Assembly: GCF_900112245.1 (NCBI RefSeq)
Contig: NZ_FOYX01000001.1
Location: forward strand, 124,001-188,000
Origin: Maribacter stanieri
Lineage (GTDB): Bacteria > Bacteroidota > Bacteroidia > Flavobacteriales > Flavobacteriaceae
DNA: 64,000 bases
Direction of reading: 5' to 3'
Shown: piece after piece, positions 18,716 to 28,063 of the stretch
Layout of the letters: the number at the start of each line of letters is the position of its first letter
Numbering within the stretch: position 1 is the first letter of the stretch
Notes under the pieces: model-generated
Told to the model about the DNA's origin: nothing
Seen by the model: only the letters and a program-made list of their open reading frames with translations
Database searches by the model: none
Position numbers and translations under genes: made by a program

Positions 18716-18743
18716 AGCCCCTTTTAGGGGCTTTTTTGTTTTT
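18716..18743 (+). terminator. Rho-independent terminator after tRNA-Arg
   Basis: Stem AGCCCC (18716-18721) and GGGGCT (18727-18732) with a TTTTA loop, followed by a T-rich tail. Confidence 0.85.
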
Positions 18744-18845
18744 AGTACTTTCCTCTTACATTCATTTTCTTCACTTATCTGCCTATCTATAGAGTTACTT
18801 TAACATTTTTATTATTTTTACCAATTAAGAAAAAATTCATTTTAG

Positions 18846-19277
18846 ATGTATACTTTGACTTATGAATCTGTCGCTACTGAAACACTTAAAAGCTTTGAAA
18901 TGGAAGAGCTTCTTGAGAAGGCGCGTGAGAACAATATGCGTGATGATATTACAGGTTGTCTAATCTATTACAAAGGTGGATTTGTACAGTTGCTTGAGGG
19001 CGATAAAGAAAAGATTGAAGCTCTCTACGCTAAAATTGAGATAGATCCACGCCATAAGAATGTCACAATTTTCTCAGAGGATGAAATAAGTAAGCGAACT
19101 TTCCCAAACTGGGGCATGGCCTACTACCCAATTAATGAGAATAATACCAACCAATATGAGTACGAACAGTTTAAAAGAAATCTAATTCTTTTATCTGATC
19201 TAGTTGAACCTACCAATATTACCTCAAAACAATTCTGGAAAAAAATTAAAACCATGATTGCGGAGCCACCAATGTAA
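18846..19277 (+). CDS. BLUF domain blue-light photoreceptor protein
   Basis: A 143-residue protein made almost entirely of a BLUF domain, which binds FAD and senses blue light. The photoactive residues are present with exact family spacing: Y6, N30 and Q48 (PixD numbering Y8, N32, Q50). The motif DDITGCLIYYKGGFVQLLEG and the strand FPNWGMAYY are also present. There is no fused output domain, so it must act through a partner protein, like PixD/PixE or BlrP-free short BLUFs. A block of response regulators, histidine kinases and AraC proteins begins 3.5 kb downstream. Confidence 0.93.
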   Translation: MYTLTYESVATETLKSFEMEELLEKARENNMRDDITGCLIYYKGGFVQLLEGDKEKIEALYAKIEIDPRHKNVTIFSEDEISKRTFPNWGMAYYPINENNTNQYEYEQFKRNLILLSDLVEPTNITSKQFWKKIKTMIAEPPM

Positions 19278-19311
19278 AGATTGGTATTTAACGACATTTG
19301 GTTTTATAATA

Positions 19312-19848
19312 TTACTCGTCATTATCATCATCATCTTGTTGAATTAATGGGTGATCAGTTTTGCCCAACCCTATAATTTTAATAATATTAATTATGGTAT
19401 TGTAAAGCATTAGCACTACCACTATTAATGCAGAACTCAATATTGCACTTACCGCTATAGTTACATAGTAGATGAAATCAAACCAATTCTCTGGAATGTT
19501 TTCACTCTCTGTAACAGGTAAATTGAATACCAAAAAGAAAAGTAACGATGCAATAAAAATAGCCGTATCCAACTTTGCTATTTGCATAATATGCATGTAA
19601 TGATCATTTTTTAATGTTGAATTAGTTCCTGAACTAACACCTAACAAGGTCAACATTAAAGCTAGAATAGTAGCCGAAGCTAATACGATGGTATTACACA
19701 AGGTGTTTAAACCTGTTAAACTAGACTTGATCAGAACTTTTGCCTCATAACCACTTAAATTGCCTAACATAAAAGTACCCAACCCTATAAATCCTAAAGA
19801 AATAATTCCTCCTATTATTGCCCTCTTTGTGTATCCTGATATTTTCAT
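19312..19848 (-). CDS. Hypothetical four-segment membrane protein
   Basis: A 178-residue protein with four predicted membrane segments (about residues 10-30, 52-70, 93-110 and 128-155) and an acidic C-terminal tail (QQDDDDNDE). I do not recognise a named family. It is 44 bases downstream of another small membrane protein on the same strand, so the two may be co-transcribed. Confidence 0.75.
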   Translation of the reverse strand: MKISGYTKRAIIGGIISLGFIGLGTFMLGNLSGYEAKVLIKSSLTGLNTLCNTIVLASATILALMLTLLGVSSGTNSTLKNDHYMHIMQIAKLDTAIFIASLLFFLVFNLPVTESENIPENWFDFIYYVTIAVSAILSSALIVVVLMLYNTIINIIKIIGLGKTDHPLIQQDDDDNDE

Positions 19849-19892
19849 GATTAATTATTATTAATGGTTGATTGAAAATCGACTATTACCTA

Positions 19893-20342
19893 CTAATTCT
19901 TGAATATGAATCTGATAAACACCCAGGTTACCACTACCCCAAAAACTACATGAGCTACTACTAACTGAACAAAAAAGGAATACCAATTAATTTCAGGTGG
20001 TTTAGAATGGCAATTCTTCATAATTAACCATCCTGCTATACCAATTATTCCCAAAACAAATCCAAGAACTATTCCTAACCATAGACTTATATAATTAGAG
20101 ATATACATGTAATAGAAGTAGAGCATTGCAGCCATACAAATGCCAATAGTAAAATGGAATATCCATCCCAAAAAATTATTCTTCTGAATATTTGAATTTG
20201 AAAACTTAGAACGATCTAAAAGACCATTCAACAAATGGGCTTCATTAAACTTTGATCCAGTCAATAATTCTAAAATATGACTAAAAACAGTCATCATAAA
20301 CGTACCTAAAATTCCCGAAAAAAATATCTTCAAAACTTCCAT
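19893..20342 (-). CDS. Hypothetical small membrane protein
   Basis: A 149-residue protein with four membrane segments. The pattern GILGTFMMTVFSHILELLTG near the start and GIAGWLIMKNCH in the middle resembles the DUF2938/DUF6789 type of small membrane proteins, a tentative likeness only. Function is unknown. It lies upstream of the other membrane protein in the pair. Confidence 0.7.
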   Translation of the reverse strand: MEVLKIFFSGILGTFMMTVFSHILELLTGSKFNEAHLLNGLLDRSKFSNSNIQKNNFLGWIFHFTIGICMAAMLYFYYMYISNYISLWLGIVLGFVLGIIGIAGWLIMKNCHSKPPEINWYSFFVQLVVAHVVFGVVVTWVFIRFIFKN

Positions 20343-20562
20343 AGTACATATTAAATTAAACAGTTATAGTTATGAAAATTAGTGAATTAACTACTTAATT
20401 CATCGAACAATATTTATTGCGCAAACAATTCATTTGAATGGATTATTTTTTGAATGAACCTAACGCTTTTTACATCTCATTAGTTTTTATTTTGCAGTAG
20501 GCATGAAGTATTGTCCGCAACTATTTAACAACTACAAAAACCAATTACTAATTAAAATTTTT

Positions 20563-20817
20563 ATGGAAGAACTAATAGGAACTTTAGCAGGAATATTTAC
20601 TACGGTAGCCGCTGTACCGCAAATATTCAAAGCATGGAAAACTAAAAAAGTAGATGATGTTTCTCCCAAAATGTTTTTAGTATTAACACTAGGCGTTGCA
20701 CTGTGGACAGTTTATGGCATCTTAAAAGCAGATACCCCCATTATTATAACAAACGGAATTTCAACTATATTGAATAGCACTATGTTATTTCTAATTCTAA
20801 AATTTCGAAATACTTAA
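20563..20817 (+). CDS. SemiSWEET sugar transporter (PQ-loop family)
   Basis: 84 residues from the internal ATG at 20563. An upstream ATG at 20503 would add 20 residues not typical of the family. Three membrane segments with the PQ motif AAVPQIFKAWKTKKVDDVS and the later TNGIS region match bacterial SemiSWEET proteins, which dimerise to carry sugars down a gradient. It is a single gene with no sugar enzymes beside it. Confidence 0.88.
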   Translation: MEELIGTLAGIFTTVAAVPQIFKAWKTKKVDDVSPKMFLVLTLGVALWTVYGILKADTPIIITNGISTILNSTMLFLILKFRNT

Positions 20818-20948
20818 AAATTGCATTATTAGCTATTCTCGCCTATATCAGGTGGGTTAAACATTGCATTATATGGACAAATGGAAGTGGTCAATATTCT
20901 CAAACTTTGCAAAGTGAACAATTTTTCTCACTTAAAACTATCAAAAAA

Positions 20949-21470
20949 ATGAAAGAACTATTCAACACCTCTTGGGAAACAGCAATGCTAATTATACTTA
21001 GCACTCTAGGTATTTATACTGCGGTTATATTATTTACCAGAATAAGTGGCAAACGTAGTTTTTCAAAGATGTCAAGCTTTGATTTTGCGATGACAGTTGC
21101 CATAGGCTCCATAGTTGCCTCAACGATTTTATCCTCTTCGGTAAAATTGATCGAAGGTGTTTTAGGTTTGGGTGTGGTTTATTTAATACAATCTATTATT
21201 GCGTTTGCGCGTAGAAATAAGACCGTTCAAAAAATAGTTGACAACTCTCCATTATTATTAATGGACGGTAATGAAATTATCTCTTCCAATTTAATAAAGG
21301 CAAAAGTGACTGAAGGCGATTTACGTTCAAAATTAAGAGAAGCGAATGTAACCGAGCTTAGCCAAATAAAAGCAGTAATTTTTGAAACTACCGGTGATAT
21401 TTCTGTACTACACAAAGAGGACAATAATCCTATTGACCTTTGGTTAATGAAAGATGTAAAAAGAAATTAA
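20949..21470 (+). CDS. DUF421 (YetF-type) membrane protein
   Basis: 173 residues from the ATG at 20949. An upstream TTG at 20907 is less likely. Two to three N-terminal membrane segments, then TRISGKRSFSKMSSFDFAMTVAIGS, the DUF421 signature, and a small cytoplasmic domain (LLLMDGNEIISSNL, LREANV, VIFETTGDISVL). Homologues such as YetF/YdfS in Bacillus are membrane proteins of unclear function linked to spore and stress biology. The role here is unknown. Confidence 0.85.
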   Translation: MKELFNTSWETAMLIILSTLGIYTAVILFTRISGKRSFSKMSSFDFAMTVAIGSIVASTILSSSVKLIEGVLGLGVVYLIQSIIAFARRNKTVQKIVDNSPLLLMDGNEIISSNLIKAKVTEGDLRSKLREANVTELSQIKAVIFETTGDISVLHKEDNNPIDLWLMKDVKRN

Positions 21471-21640
21471 TGTCTATAGAAAATTCTTTAAAACAAATCA
21501 ATATTTATTTTTAAAATCTCAACTTCTCAATACTTCTAGCTCTTTTGCTTTTACGTTCATCTTCTAATTAAAAGAGCAAATCAATTGTGTTTTCAAATTA
21601 TAATTTCATGGTTCAAAACATAGAACTAAAAATTAAAATT

Positions 21641-21958
21641 ATGATTTCTAAATATCAAAATTGTATAGACGCGTGCCAACAGTGCTTTATTGATTGTCAA
21701 AACTGTATTGTAAATATGGTTGGTAAAAGTAGTATGAACGATTGTCCTAATTGCTGTATTGAATGTGTTGATATTTGTTTATCCACTATTAAACTTTTAA
21801 TTGCCGATAGCAAATTCGCTACTAAACAGGCCGAGTTATGTGCAGAAATATGCGAATGGTGTGCTCAACAATGTCAAGAGCACGACCATGAACACTGTAA
21901 AATTTGCGCAGAGTCATGTCTTACATGTGCAGCAGAATGTAGAAAATTGGCAGCCTAA
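21641..21958 (+). CDS. Cys-rich four-helix-bundle copper-binding protein (Csp-like)
   Basis: 105 residues from the ATG at 21641. A GTG 54 bases upstream is possible but gives a non-family leader. Nineteen cysteines are arranged as repeated CxxxC and CxxC steps along helices (CIDACQQC, CPNCCIECVDIC, CAEICEWCAQQC, CKICAESCLTCAAEC). This is the pattern of the Csp four-helix bundle that stores many Cu(I) ions in its core. No signal peptide is seen, so it resembles the cytosolic Csp3 type. The following SDR gene may be co-transcribed. Confidence 0.9.
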   Translation: MISKYQNCIDACQQCFIDCQNCIVNMVGKSSMNDCPNCCIECVDICLSTIKLLIADSKFATKQAELCAEICEWCAQQCQEHDHEHCKICAESCLTCAAECRKLAA

Positions 21959-21992
21959 TTGAATACTAAGAATCCCGTATAAATCTATAGAA

Positions 21993-22850
21993 ATGAAAGA
22001 TATCCAAATTAAAAAAAGTGAGGAACAATCTTCCCAACCTGGACAAGAAAATAAAATGACACCAGAACCAATTTCCATTCGCGATAATTATAATGGAAGT
22101 GATAAATTAAAAGACAAAGTAGTTCTTTTAACCGGTGGTGATAGCGGCATAGGCAAAAGTATTGCTTTACACTTTGCAAGAGAAGGAGCCCACTTAGCAA
22201 TTATTTATCTAAGTGAAGATGACGACGCTAGACAAACCATGGCTGAAATTGAAAATGAAGGCACAAGATGTTTATTACTTAAAGGCGATATTAAAGATGA
22301 GGAATTTTGTAAAAAGGCGGTCAATGAAACCATTTCACATTATGGCAGCTTAAACTGCGTTATAAACAATGCTGCAATGCAATTCCCAGCAGAACATATA
22401 GAAGAGATAACCTCAGCAAACCTACACACTACTTTTGAAACGAATATCTATCCTTATTTCTATATCGTAAAGGCAGCCATTGGTTTTTTAAATGAAAACG
22501 ATACTATCATAAACACAACATCTGTAACCGCATATAGAGGATCTGAGCATTTAATAGATTATGCCAGCACCAAAGGGGCCATTGTTTCCTTTACGAGAAG
22601 CCTGTCTAAATCATTAGCTAAAAAAGGTATACGGGTCAATGCAGTTGCTCCTGGTCCTATTTGGACACCACTAATACCAGCAACATTTAATGGTGAGGAT
22701 TTAGAAAACTTTGGAAAAGATGTGCCTTTAGGCAGACCGGGACAACCAGCTGAAGTAGCTCCTGCTTACGTATACCTAGCAAGTCAAGATAGTAGTTATA
22801 TGACAGGACAGGTTTTACATGTTAATGGCGGAGAAATAATTGGTGGATAA
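21993..22850 (+). CDS. SDR family oxidoreductase
   Basis: A 285-residue classical-type short-chain dehydrogenase with a longer N-terminus of about 40 residues, as in the YghA/general-stress SDR group. The NAD(P) motif TGGDSGIG is at residues 47-54, NNAA at about 125-128, catalytic S177 and the Y190-x3-K194 pair. The C-terminal NGGEIIGG closes the fold. Related proteins are induced by general stress and act on small alcohols or aldehydes. The substrate cannot be told. Confidence 0.9.
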   Translation: MKDIQIKKSEEQSSQPGQENKMTPEPISIRDNYNGSDKLKDKVVLLTGGDSGIGKSIALHFAREGAHLAIIYLSEDDDARQTMAEIENEGTRCLLLKGDIKDEEFCKKAVNETISHYGSLNCVINNAAMQFPAEHIEEITSANLHTTFETNIYPYFYIVKAAIGFLNENDTIINTTSVTAYRGSEHLIDYASTKGAIVSFTRSLSKSLAKKGIRVNAVAPGPIWTPLIPATFNGEDLENFGKDVPLGRPGQPAEVAPAYVYLASQDSSYMTGQVLHVNGGEIIGG

Positions 22851-22866
22851 TTTATAATGGGATAAG

Positions 22867-23307
22867 ATGAAAGCGAATGAAACCTTTTGCATTTACATGG
22901 CTGAAGACGATATGGATGATCAACAAATATTCAAGGACGCCATTTCAAGTATAGATAAGGATTTAAAACTTACCATATTCTCTGACGGCGTAGCTTTACT
23001 AGAGGCTCTTAACAATAAGAAACATAAACCAAATGTTATCTTTTTAGATTTGTATATGCCCAAAATGAATGGCGAAGAAACACTATTAAAAATAAGGCAA
23101 AATTCAATTTTAGATAGAATTCCCGTAGTCATATTCTCAAATGAATATAATATAGACCACATATCCGATTTGTTTGAATATGGTGCAAATAGATACTTAC
23201 ACAAACCTAATTCGTTTCAAACATTAACAACAGCACTTAATAGAACTATTGAATCTATAAAAAATAACACTTTAGGAGGCACTGCAATAATTAAATACGC
23301 AGAATAA
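22867..23307 (+). CDS. Single-domain response regulator (CheY/Rcp-like)
   Basis: A 146-residue receiver domain without output domain. The acidic pocket EDDMDD is near residue 13, the phosphoacceptor D61 is in IFLDLYMP, and the conserved lysine is K113 in LHKPNS. It starts 16 bases after the SDR gene. It belongs to the same type as the two other single-domain regulators at 23528 and 27586, with D61 and K113 at identical positions. Its likely kinases are the soluble PAS histidine kinases in this block. Confidence 0.92.
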   Translation: MKANETFCIYMAEDDMDDQQIFKDAISSIDKDLKLTIFSDGVALLEALNNKKHKPNVIFLDLYMPKMNGEETLLKIRQNSILDRIPVVIFSNEYNIDHISDLFEYGANRYLHKPNSFQTLTTALNRTIESIKNNTLGGTAIIKYAE

Positions 23308-23527
23308 ACATTTGCCAATCAAATTTAGAATGGTCGTTAATATAATTCAGGGTGTAATATTGAACTCTTGAATACGTTAATCTATTAGTGATTGAGCTAT
23401 TTTTAAAACCAATCGCATTACAGTTAAGGCACATTTACCTATACCTTGCAGTTAGATTTTAACATATTTTTTTAAATATTTTATTTTAAAGATTACTTAT
23501 TTTTAATGTTTAATTCATTTTTTTGAC

Positions 23528-23971
23528 ATGAACAAAACTATACTAAATGTCTTCCTGGCTGATGATGATAGCGACGACAGAACTTTCTTTTCTGATGCAT
23601 TGCGGGAAATTCCCATACAGACTAAAATATCTGAATTTAATAATGGTGTAGATTTAATGGCAGAATTGCTTTCGGGCAATGCAAACAAACCAGATGTAAT
23701 ATTTCTAGATTTAAAAATGCCAATGATGGACGGTTTTGAATGTCTTGCAGATATACGTGATTTAGACCAATACACTGATACACCTGTTATTATTTATTCT
23801 ACTTCTTTTCACCCTAAAGAAATTACACGATTAAGCGAAATGGGCGCTTCGCTATATCTACAAAAACCATCTTCTTACAATCAACTAAAAACACTTCTAC
23901 ATAAATGTCTACGATATGTAAACAATACAGAAGGAACTAAAATTGACAAAGAGTTCGTTATCTCCATTTAA
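23528..23971 (+). CDS. Single-domain response regulator
   Basis: A 147-residue receiver domain: ADDDSDD pocket, phosphoacceptor D61 in IFLDLKMP, and K113 in LQKPSS. It is clearly paralogous to the regulator at 27586-28032 (shared DDRQ/TFFxDAL, MDGFECL and KPSS motifs). It has no DNA-binding domain, so it likely works by protein contact in a phosphorelay. The gene stands alone between two non-coding gaps. Confidence 0.92.
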   Translation: MNKTILNVFLADDDSDDRTFFSDALREIPIQTKISEFNNGVDLMAELLSGNANKPDVIFLDLKMPMMDGFECLADIRDLDQYTDTPVIIYSTSFHPKEITRLSEMGASLYLQKPSSYNQLKTLLHKCLRYVNNTEGTKIDKEFVISI

Positions 23972-24192
23972 AGAATACCACCTACAGCATCTCCTTATAT
24001 TTTAATATAATTCTATAAAAGAGTACTTACCAAAACCATAATTAATATCTAGAATTATCTACTTCTAGAATTACCTCTCCACATTATTAGTTTTACTTTC
24101 TACTACCCTTTATCCAAAAAGTAATTATCTCTCCTTAATGCTCTTTAAAAACAATATATAAACATTCTTTTAACTGATTAATGAAACAATTA

Positions 24193-24227
24193 GAAACAAA
24201 AAAGCCAACTCAATTGAGCCGGCTTCT
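24193..24227 (-). terminator. Terminator of the AraC-type regulator gene
   Basis: On the minus strand an interrupted stem (AAGCC/GGCTT outer, CTCAA/TTGAG inner, with a two-base mismatch) is followed by TTTTTTG. It lies 20 bases after the stop of the gene at 24247-25242. Confidence 0.65.
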
Positions 24228-24246
24228 TCATTTTCTGTTTTATTTA

Positions 24247-25242
24247 TTAAGCTGAAAGTGATACGTTTCTAATATTCATTAAATACGCTTTAGGTGTACA
24301 TTTAAATTTATTTCTAAATATTTTAGAAAAATAACTTCTGCTTGTAAATCCTATTGAATAAACAATCTCTGAGATATTCATATCAGAAGTTTGTATCAAC
24401 TCTTCTGCTAAGATCAATCTTTCGTTTCTAATGAAATTTGTTACCGTAGTACCTTCCATTACTTTAAATCCTTCTTGAAGCTTTGTTGGTGAAAGACCAT
24501 ATTCTTTACTTAAGTCTGTTACTGTGTATGGAAACTCTGGCTTTCTTTTAATCGCATTAACTGCTTCTTCAATTCTTAAAAGCTCTTTTTTCGTTAACAT
24601 CGTAGAAACTTGACCGCTGTTCTCAATATCTTGCTTACAGTGTAAAATTTCTAATGCCAATGTGAAGTTTACAATACCTTCTATAAGAAGTTTTCTAACC
24701 AACCCAACTTGAGTAATTGCTCTAATCTGTAATAACTGTTCTTTTATCTTAAGATTAAAAGTACCTATATGTGGTTGACCATCCTCATTTGAAAACGAAG
24801 CGAACAACTGCTCATATAGCTCTGTATTATTTATATTCTTACTTAAAGCTTCTCCATCTTGGGTTACTTTAATTATAGATATGTTAGACTTTGTAGCCTC
24901 TCTTAATTTTATATTGATTGTTTCGTTTGACCCACCTACAACTACTGTTTGTAATGCTTCAACCTTATTCGTTTCTTTTCCTTTTGAAAAACTGAAATTA
25001 CCTTCTAAACAGTAGATAAAATATAAACTACGGTTTTCATCCAATTTTAAATCAAAATTGAAATTTTCTTTAAGATCCATATCATATTCCGTATAAGAAA
25101 TTCCAGAACCTAAAGAAACTGTTTGTATTCTACCTGTTCCTTTCTCGTTATCATATTGAAGTATACGATCTCCTTGAAAACTAGAAATACTACCTCCTAA
25201 AACACTATTGAAATAACTTAATTGATTATGGACTACTTGCAT
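24247..25242 (-). CDS. AraC family transcriptional regulator
   Basis: A 331-residue protein with an N-terminal cupin-like sensing region (about residues 1-210) and a C-terminal pair of helix-turn-helix motifs (about 225-325). The latter include VTDLSKEYGLSPTKLQEGFK and NISEIVYSIGFTSRSYFSKIFRNKF. The final helix-turn-helix region is strongly conserved. Ligand and targets are unknown. Its ATG overlaps the end of a possible 53-codon gene upstream (25233-25394). Confidence 0.9.
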   Translation of the reverse strand: MQVVHNQLSYFNSVLGGSISSFQGDRILQYDNEKGTGRIQTVSLGSGISYTEYDMDLKENFNFDLKLDENRSLYFIYCLEGNFSFSKGKETNKVEALQTVVVGGSNETINIKLREATKSNISIIKVTQDGEALSKNINNTELYEQLFASFSNEDGQPHIGTFNLKIKEQLLQIRAITQVGLVRKLLIEGIVNFTLALEILHCKQDIENSGQVSTMLTKKELLRIEEAVNAIKRKPEFPYTVTDLSKEYGLSPTKLQEGFKVMEGTTVTNFIRNERLILAEELIQTSDMNISEIVYSIGFTSRSYFSKIFRNKFKCTPKAYLMNIRNVSLSA

Positions 25243-25394
25243 GATATATTATTTAGATGGTTATTGTTATTTGCAGCTTCTTGCGCTTTAAAAGCACCTG
25301 AAAAATTAGAACTAACTTGTTGCTCGTTTAAATTTTGGTCATAAGAACCTTTGGGTCTTACATTACCAACTCTAGCATATTGAAGATTTTTCAT
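25233..25394 (-). CDS. Possible small protein upstream of AraC gene
   Basis: A 53-residue open frame starting MKNLQYARVGNVRPKG, polar and Asn/Gln-rich, with no membrane segment. Its stop overlaps the AraC start codon (ATGCAAGTAG contains both), which suggests translational coupling. No family is recognised. Chance cannot be excluded for a frame this short. Confidence 0.35.
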   Translation of the reverse strand: MKNLQYARVGNVRPKGSYDQNLNEQQVSSNFSGAFKAQEAANNNNHLNNISCK

Positions 25395-25518
25395 AAAGCC
25401 TACATTTCTTGTTGATACAAAGATGCAGGGTATGCAAGGTAAATCTGTTACATCATTTCAAGAAGCTGTTACACAATTTTAAGAAGGATGTAATTTTAGA
25501 TTGTAAATTTCAATCTAA

Positions 25519-27450
25519 TTATAACAATGTGGGAAGATAAATAGTAAACTCGGCACCCTTGTTTAGCTCACCTTTTGCCAGTATAGCACCATTGTGAGAT
25601 TGTACTATTTTTTTACATATAGATAAACCTAATCCTGTTCCGGAAAATTCGGTTTTTCCATGAAGTCTTTGAAATATCTCGAATATTTTTTCTTGATACT
25701 TTTCTTCGAACCCTATTCCGTTATCTATAAATTGTAGTTTAACATAATTGATATTAGGCAGTAAAGCATCTACTGAAGACGTATTACCATTAACCACACT
25801 ACTTAAAATTTTAATTTGTGGCTGCACACCTTCTTGTACATATTTAAGGGAATTACCTATAAGGTTGGCAAATAACTGCTCTAACTGAAATTGTATTCCG
25901 TTTACTACAGGTAAGCTCACAGAATCTACTGTAGCGTTTAAATCATTAATACGCTCACCCAAATCTTCAAGTACATTATTTAGAACGTCGTTTAAATCTA
26001 CACGTCTTGGCTGCTCAGTAACCTCATCTACTTTTGAATATGATAGTAGATTGTTGATTAGATTACGCATTCTGTCGGATGAAGATTTAATTTTATCCAA
26101 ATACTGCTGAGACCTAATACTTAAATGCCCCTGTTCCTCTTCATCTAAGCGACTAACGAACATTTGAATCTTACGCAAGGGTTCTTGTAAATCATGACTG
26201 GCAACACGGTTAAAGGCTTCTAAATCTGCGTTTGTCCTCTTAAGTTCTGAGTTTTTGATCTGCAGTACAGATTCTGATTCTATCTGCTTGGTTACATCTC
26301 TAATTACACCTACCATATACCAATTACCTTCTTTTTGGTAACATTCGCCAATGGTATTCATATACCGTAATTCACTAGATTTTGTATAAACCCTAAATAC
26401 CAAATCTAACTTTGCTTTGTTTATTCTAGCTTCTTTAAAACTCGCCTTTACTTTTTCCAAATCATTAGGATGTAAAAAAGTCAATAAACGGTCGTATTTA
26501 TTGTCAAACTCATTAGGCTCAAAACCAAACAATCGGTAAACATTATCCGAATATTTAATTTCTTCTTTTCCTAAATTCCATCTAAAACTGCCAATATTAG
26601 CTACATGCTCTGCTTCAGACAATAATCTATTCTGAATAAAAAGTTGCGCTTCATATTTCTTTTCTTGAGTAACATCTTTAGAAAAAAGAACTAATCCATC
26701 ATTCATTTTAACAGCACGCGTACTGAGCCATATCGAGACATCATTAAAAATAAATTCTCTAGTATATTCTTTATTTTCCCCTGTATTATAACACTCGGCA
26801 AGTATACCTAATACTCCATTTTCTAAATTTTTAGGGTAATATTCTAGAATAGTCTGTCCTGCAATTAATTCTGTTTCTTCATTAGCAATTTCTCCCATTC
26901 GATTATTTATATAATCAATGAGGAAATCCTTAATCTCATTCTTTTGATCGAGAATAGGTTTTAAATAACAGATTATACTATCATTACTATCTAAAACTCT
27001 TACACCAAAAAGGTTTGATATTTCAAGTTCGCGTGTTCTGGCTTGAATATTTCCTAAAGGTAATTTTGATTCTTTGTCTAATAAATATTCAAGTTGTAAC
27101 TCCGTAATAGTAATTAAAACACCGTCATAAAACGATTCTATTTTTACATTGTAATTGATAGTATCGGTATCCTCTATTCTTGAAATATTAAAAACTTCAG
27201 ACTCTTGGTTTTCTAAAACCTTATTTGCCAATAAGATAATTTCACCACCATTATTAAATTGAATTAGAGGAAGACCTTTTATACTCTCTGAAGAATTTGT
27301 AAAAAATTTATTAGCCTTATGGTTTGCATATTTTACTATAAACTCTCTAGTCTTTAAAGAACCTTCAACTGATGTGGCTATATACAATAGAGCAGCATTG
27401 GCATCATCTACTATTTTCTTAAAAAAATCATCTGCCATACCGTCTAACAT
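25519..27450 (-). CDS. PAS-domain sensor histidine kinase (cytoplasmic)
   Basis: A 643-residue kinase without membrane segments. Two or three PAS-like domains fill the first 400 residues, the last being a PAS_3 type with its C-terminal GVIRDVTKQ cap. Then come a HisKA domain with H-box ASHDLQEPLRKIQMF and a HATPase with N-box FANLIGNSLKY, G1 DNGIGF and G2 GTGLGLSI. There is no attached receiver, so the free receivers nearby are good partners. It is 135 bases downstream of one of them (27586-28032) and separated from it by a terminator. Confidence 0.93.
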   Translation of the reverse strand: MLDGMADDFFKKIVDDANAALLYIATSVEGSLKTREFIVKYANHKANKFFTNSSESIKGLPLIQFNNGGEIILLANKVLENQESEVFNISRIEDTDTINYNVKIESFYDGVLITITELQLEYLLDKESKLPLGNIQARTRELEISNLFGVRVLDSNDSIICYLKPILDQKNEIKDFLIDYINNRMGEIANEETELIAGQTILEYYPKNLENGVLGILAECYNTGENKEYTREFIFNDVSIWLSTRAVKMNDGLVLFSKDVTQEKKYEAQLFIQNRLLSEAEHVANIGSFRWNLGKEEIKYSDNVYRLFGFEPNEFDNKYDRLLTFLHPNDLEKVKASFKEARINKAKLDLVFRVYTKSSELRYMNTIGECYQKEGNWYMVGVIRDVTKQIESESVLQIKNSELKRTNADLEAFNRVASHDLQEPLRKIQMFVSRLDEEEQGHLSIRSQQYLDKIKSSSDRMRNLINNLLSYSKVDEVTEQPRRVDLNDVLNNVLEDLGERINDLNATVDSVSLPVVNGIQFQLEQLFANLIGNSLKYVQEGVQPQIKILSSVVNGNTSSVDALLPNINYVKLQFIDNGIGFEEKYQEKIFEIFQRLHGKTEFSGTGLGLSICKKIVQSHNGAILAKGELNKGAEFTIYLPTLL

Positions 27451-27527
27451 TCTTTATCACTTTTTAAATAATCTTTTTATTAAGATACTACAAAATAAGA
27501 GGTTCTATTGCGTTTTCACTAGTGCTA

Positions 27528-27563
27528 AAACAAAAAAAGTTGTTCCTAATGAAACAACTTTTG
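27528..27563 (-). terminator. Terminator between response regulator and histidine kinase
   Basis: Perfect 10-base arms AAAAGTTGTT (27535-27544) and AACAACTTTT (27553-27562) with an 8-base loop. On the minus strand the stem is followed by a T-run, placing it 24 bases after the regulator stop. Confidence 0.8.
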
Positions 27564-27585
27564 TACTACTTATTATACCTAAAAA

Positions 27586-28032
27586 TTAAATCTTCAATAA
27601 AAAATTCTCTTTCTTAAAATCATTTAAATGATATGCCCAGTTCATTTTCACTACTTGCTTTAATGATTTTTTAAGCTCAGTAAAACTAGATGGTTTTTTA
27701 ATGTAAATATTCGCTCCTTTTTCAAAGGTTTCTTCAATATCTCTTTCAGCAGAAGATGTTGAATAAATAGCAACTAATAAATCTTTTAAATGAGGAGTAC
27801 GTCTAATAGCTTCTAAACATTCAAACCCATTCATTATTGGCATATTCAAATCTAGAAACACCAAATCTGGAGTATTCTCTGGATCGCCCAATAAATATTC
27901 CATACAGCTTTTACCATTCTCTAATTGGCATAATTCTGTATTAAGTTCAATTCCTTCCAATGCATCTGCAAAAAATTGTCTGTCGTCTTCGTCATCGTCA
28001 ACGAGAAGTATTTTTAATTTATCCATTTTCAC
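27586..28032 (-). CDS. Single-domain response regulator
   Basis: A 148-residue receiver domain: VDDDEDD pocket, phosphoacceptor D61 in VFLDLNMP, and K113 in IKKPSS. It is close to the regulator at 23528-23971. It lies 31 bases downstream of a short AraC-type protein on the same strand, so these two are probably co-transcribed. It ends at a terminator before the histidine kinase gene. Confidence 0.92.
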   Translation of the reverse strand: MKMDKLKILLVDDDEDDRQFFADALEGIELNTELCQLENGKSCMEYLLGDPENTPDLVFLDLNMPIMNGFECLEAIRRTPHLKDLLVAIYSTSSAERDIEETFEKGANIYIKKPSSFTELKKSLKQVVKMNWAYHLNDFKKENFLLKI

Positions 28033-28063
28033 TTTTCATGTATTGAAAGAAGAAATATTCTTC

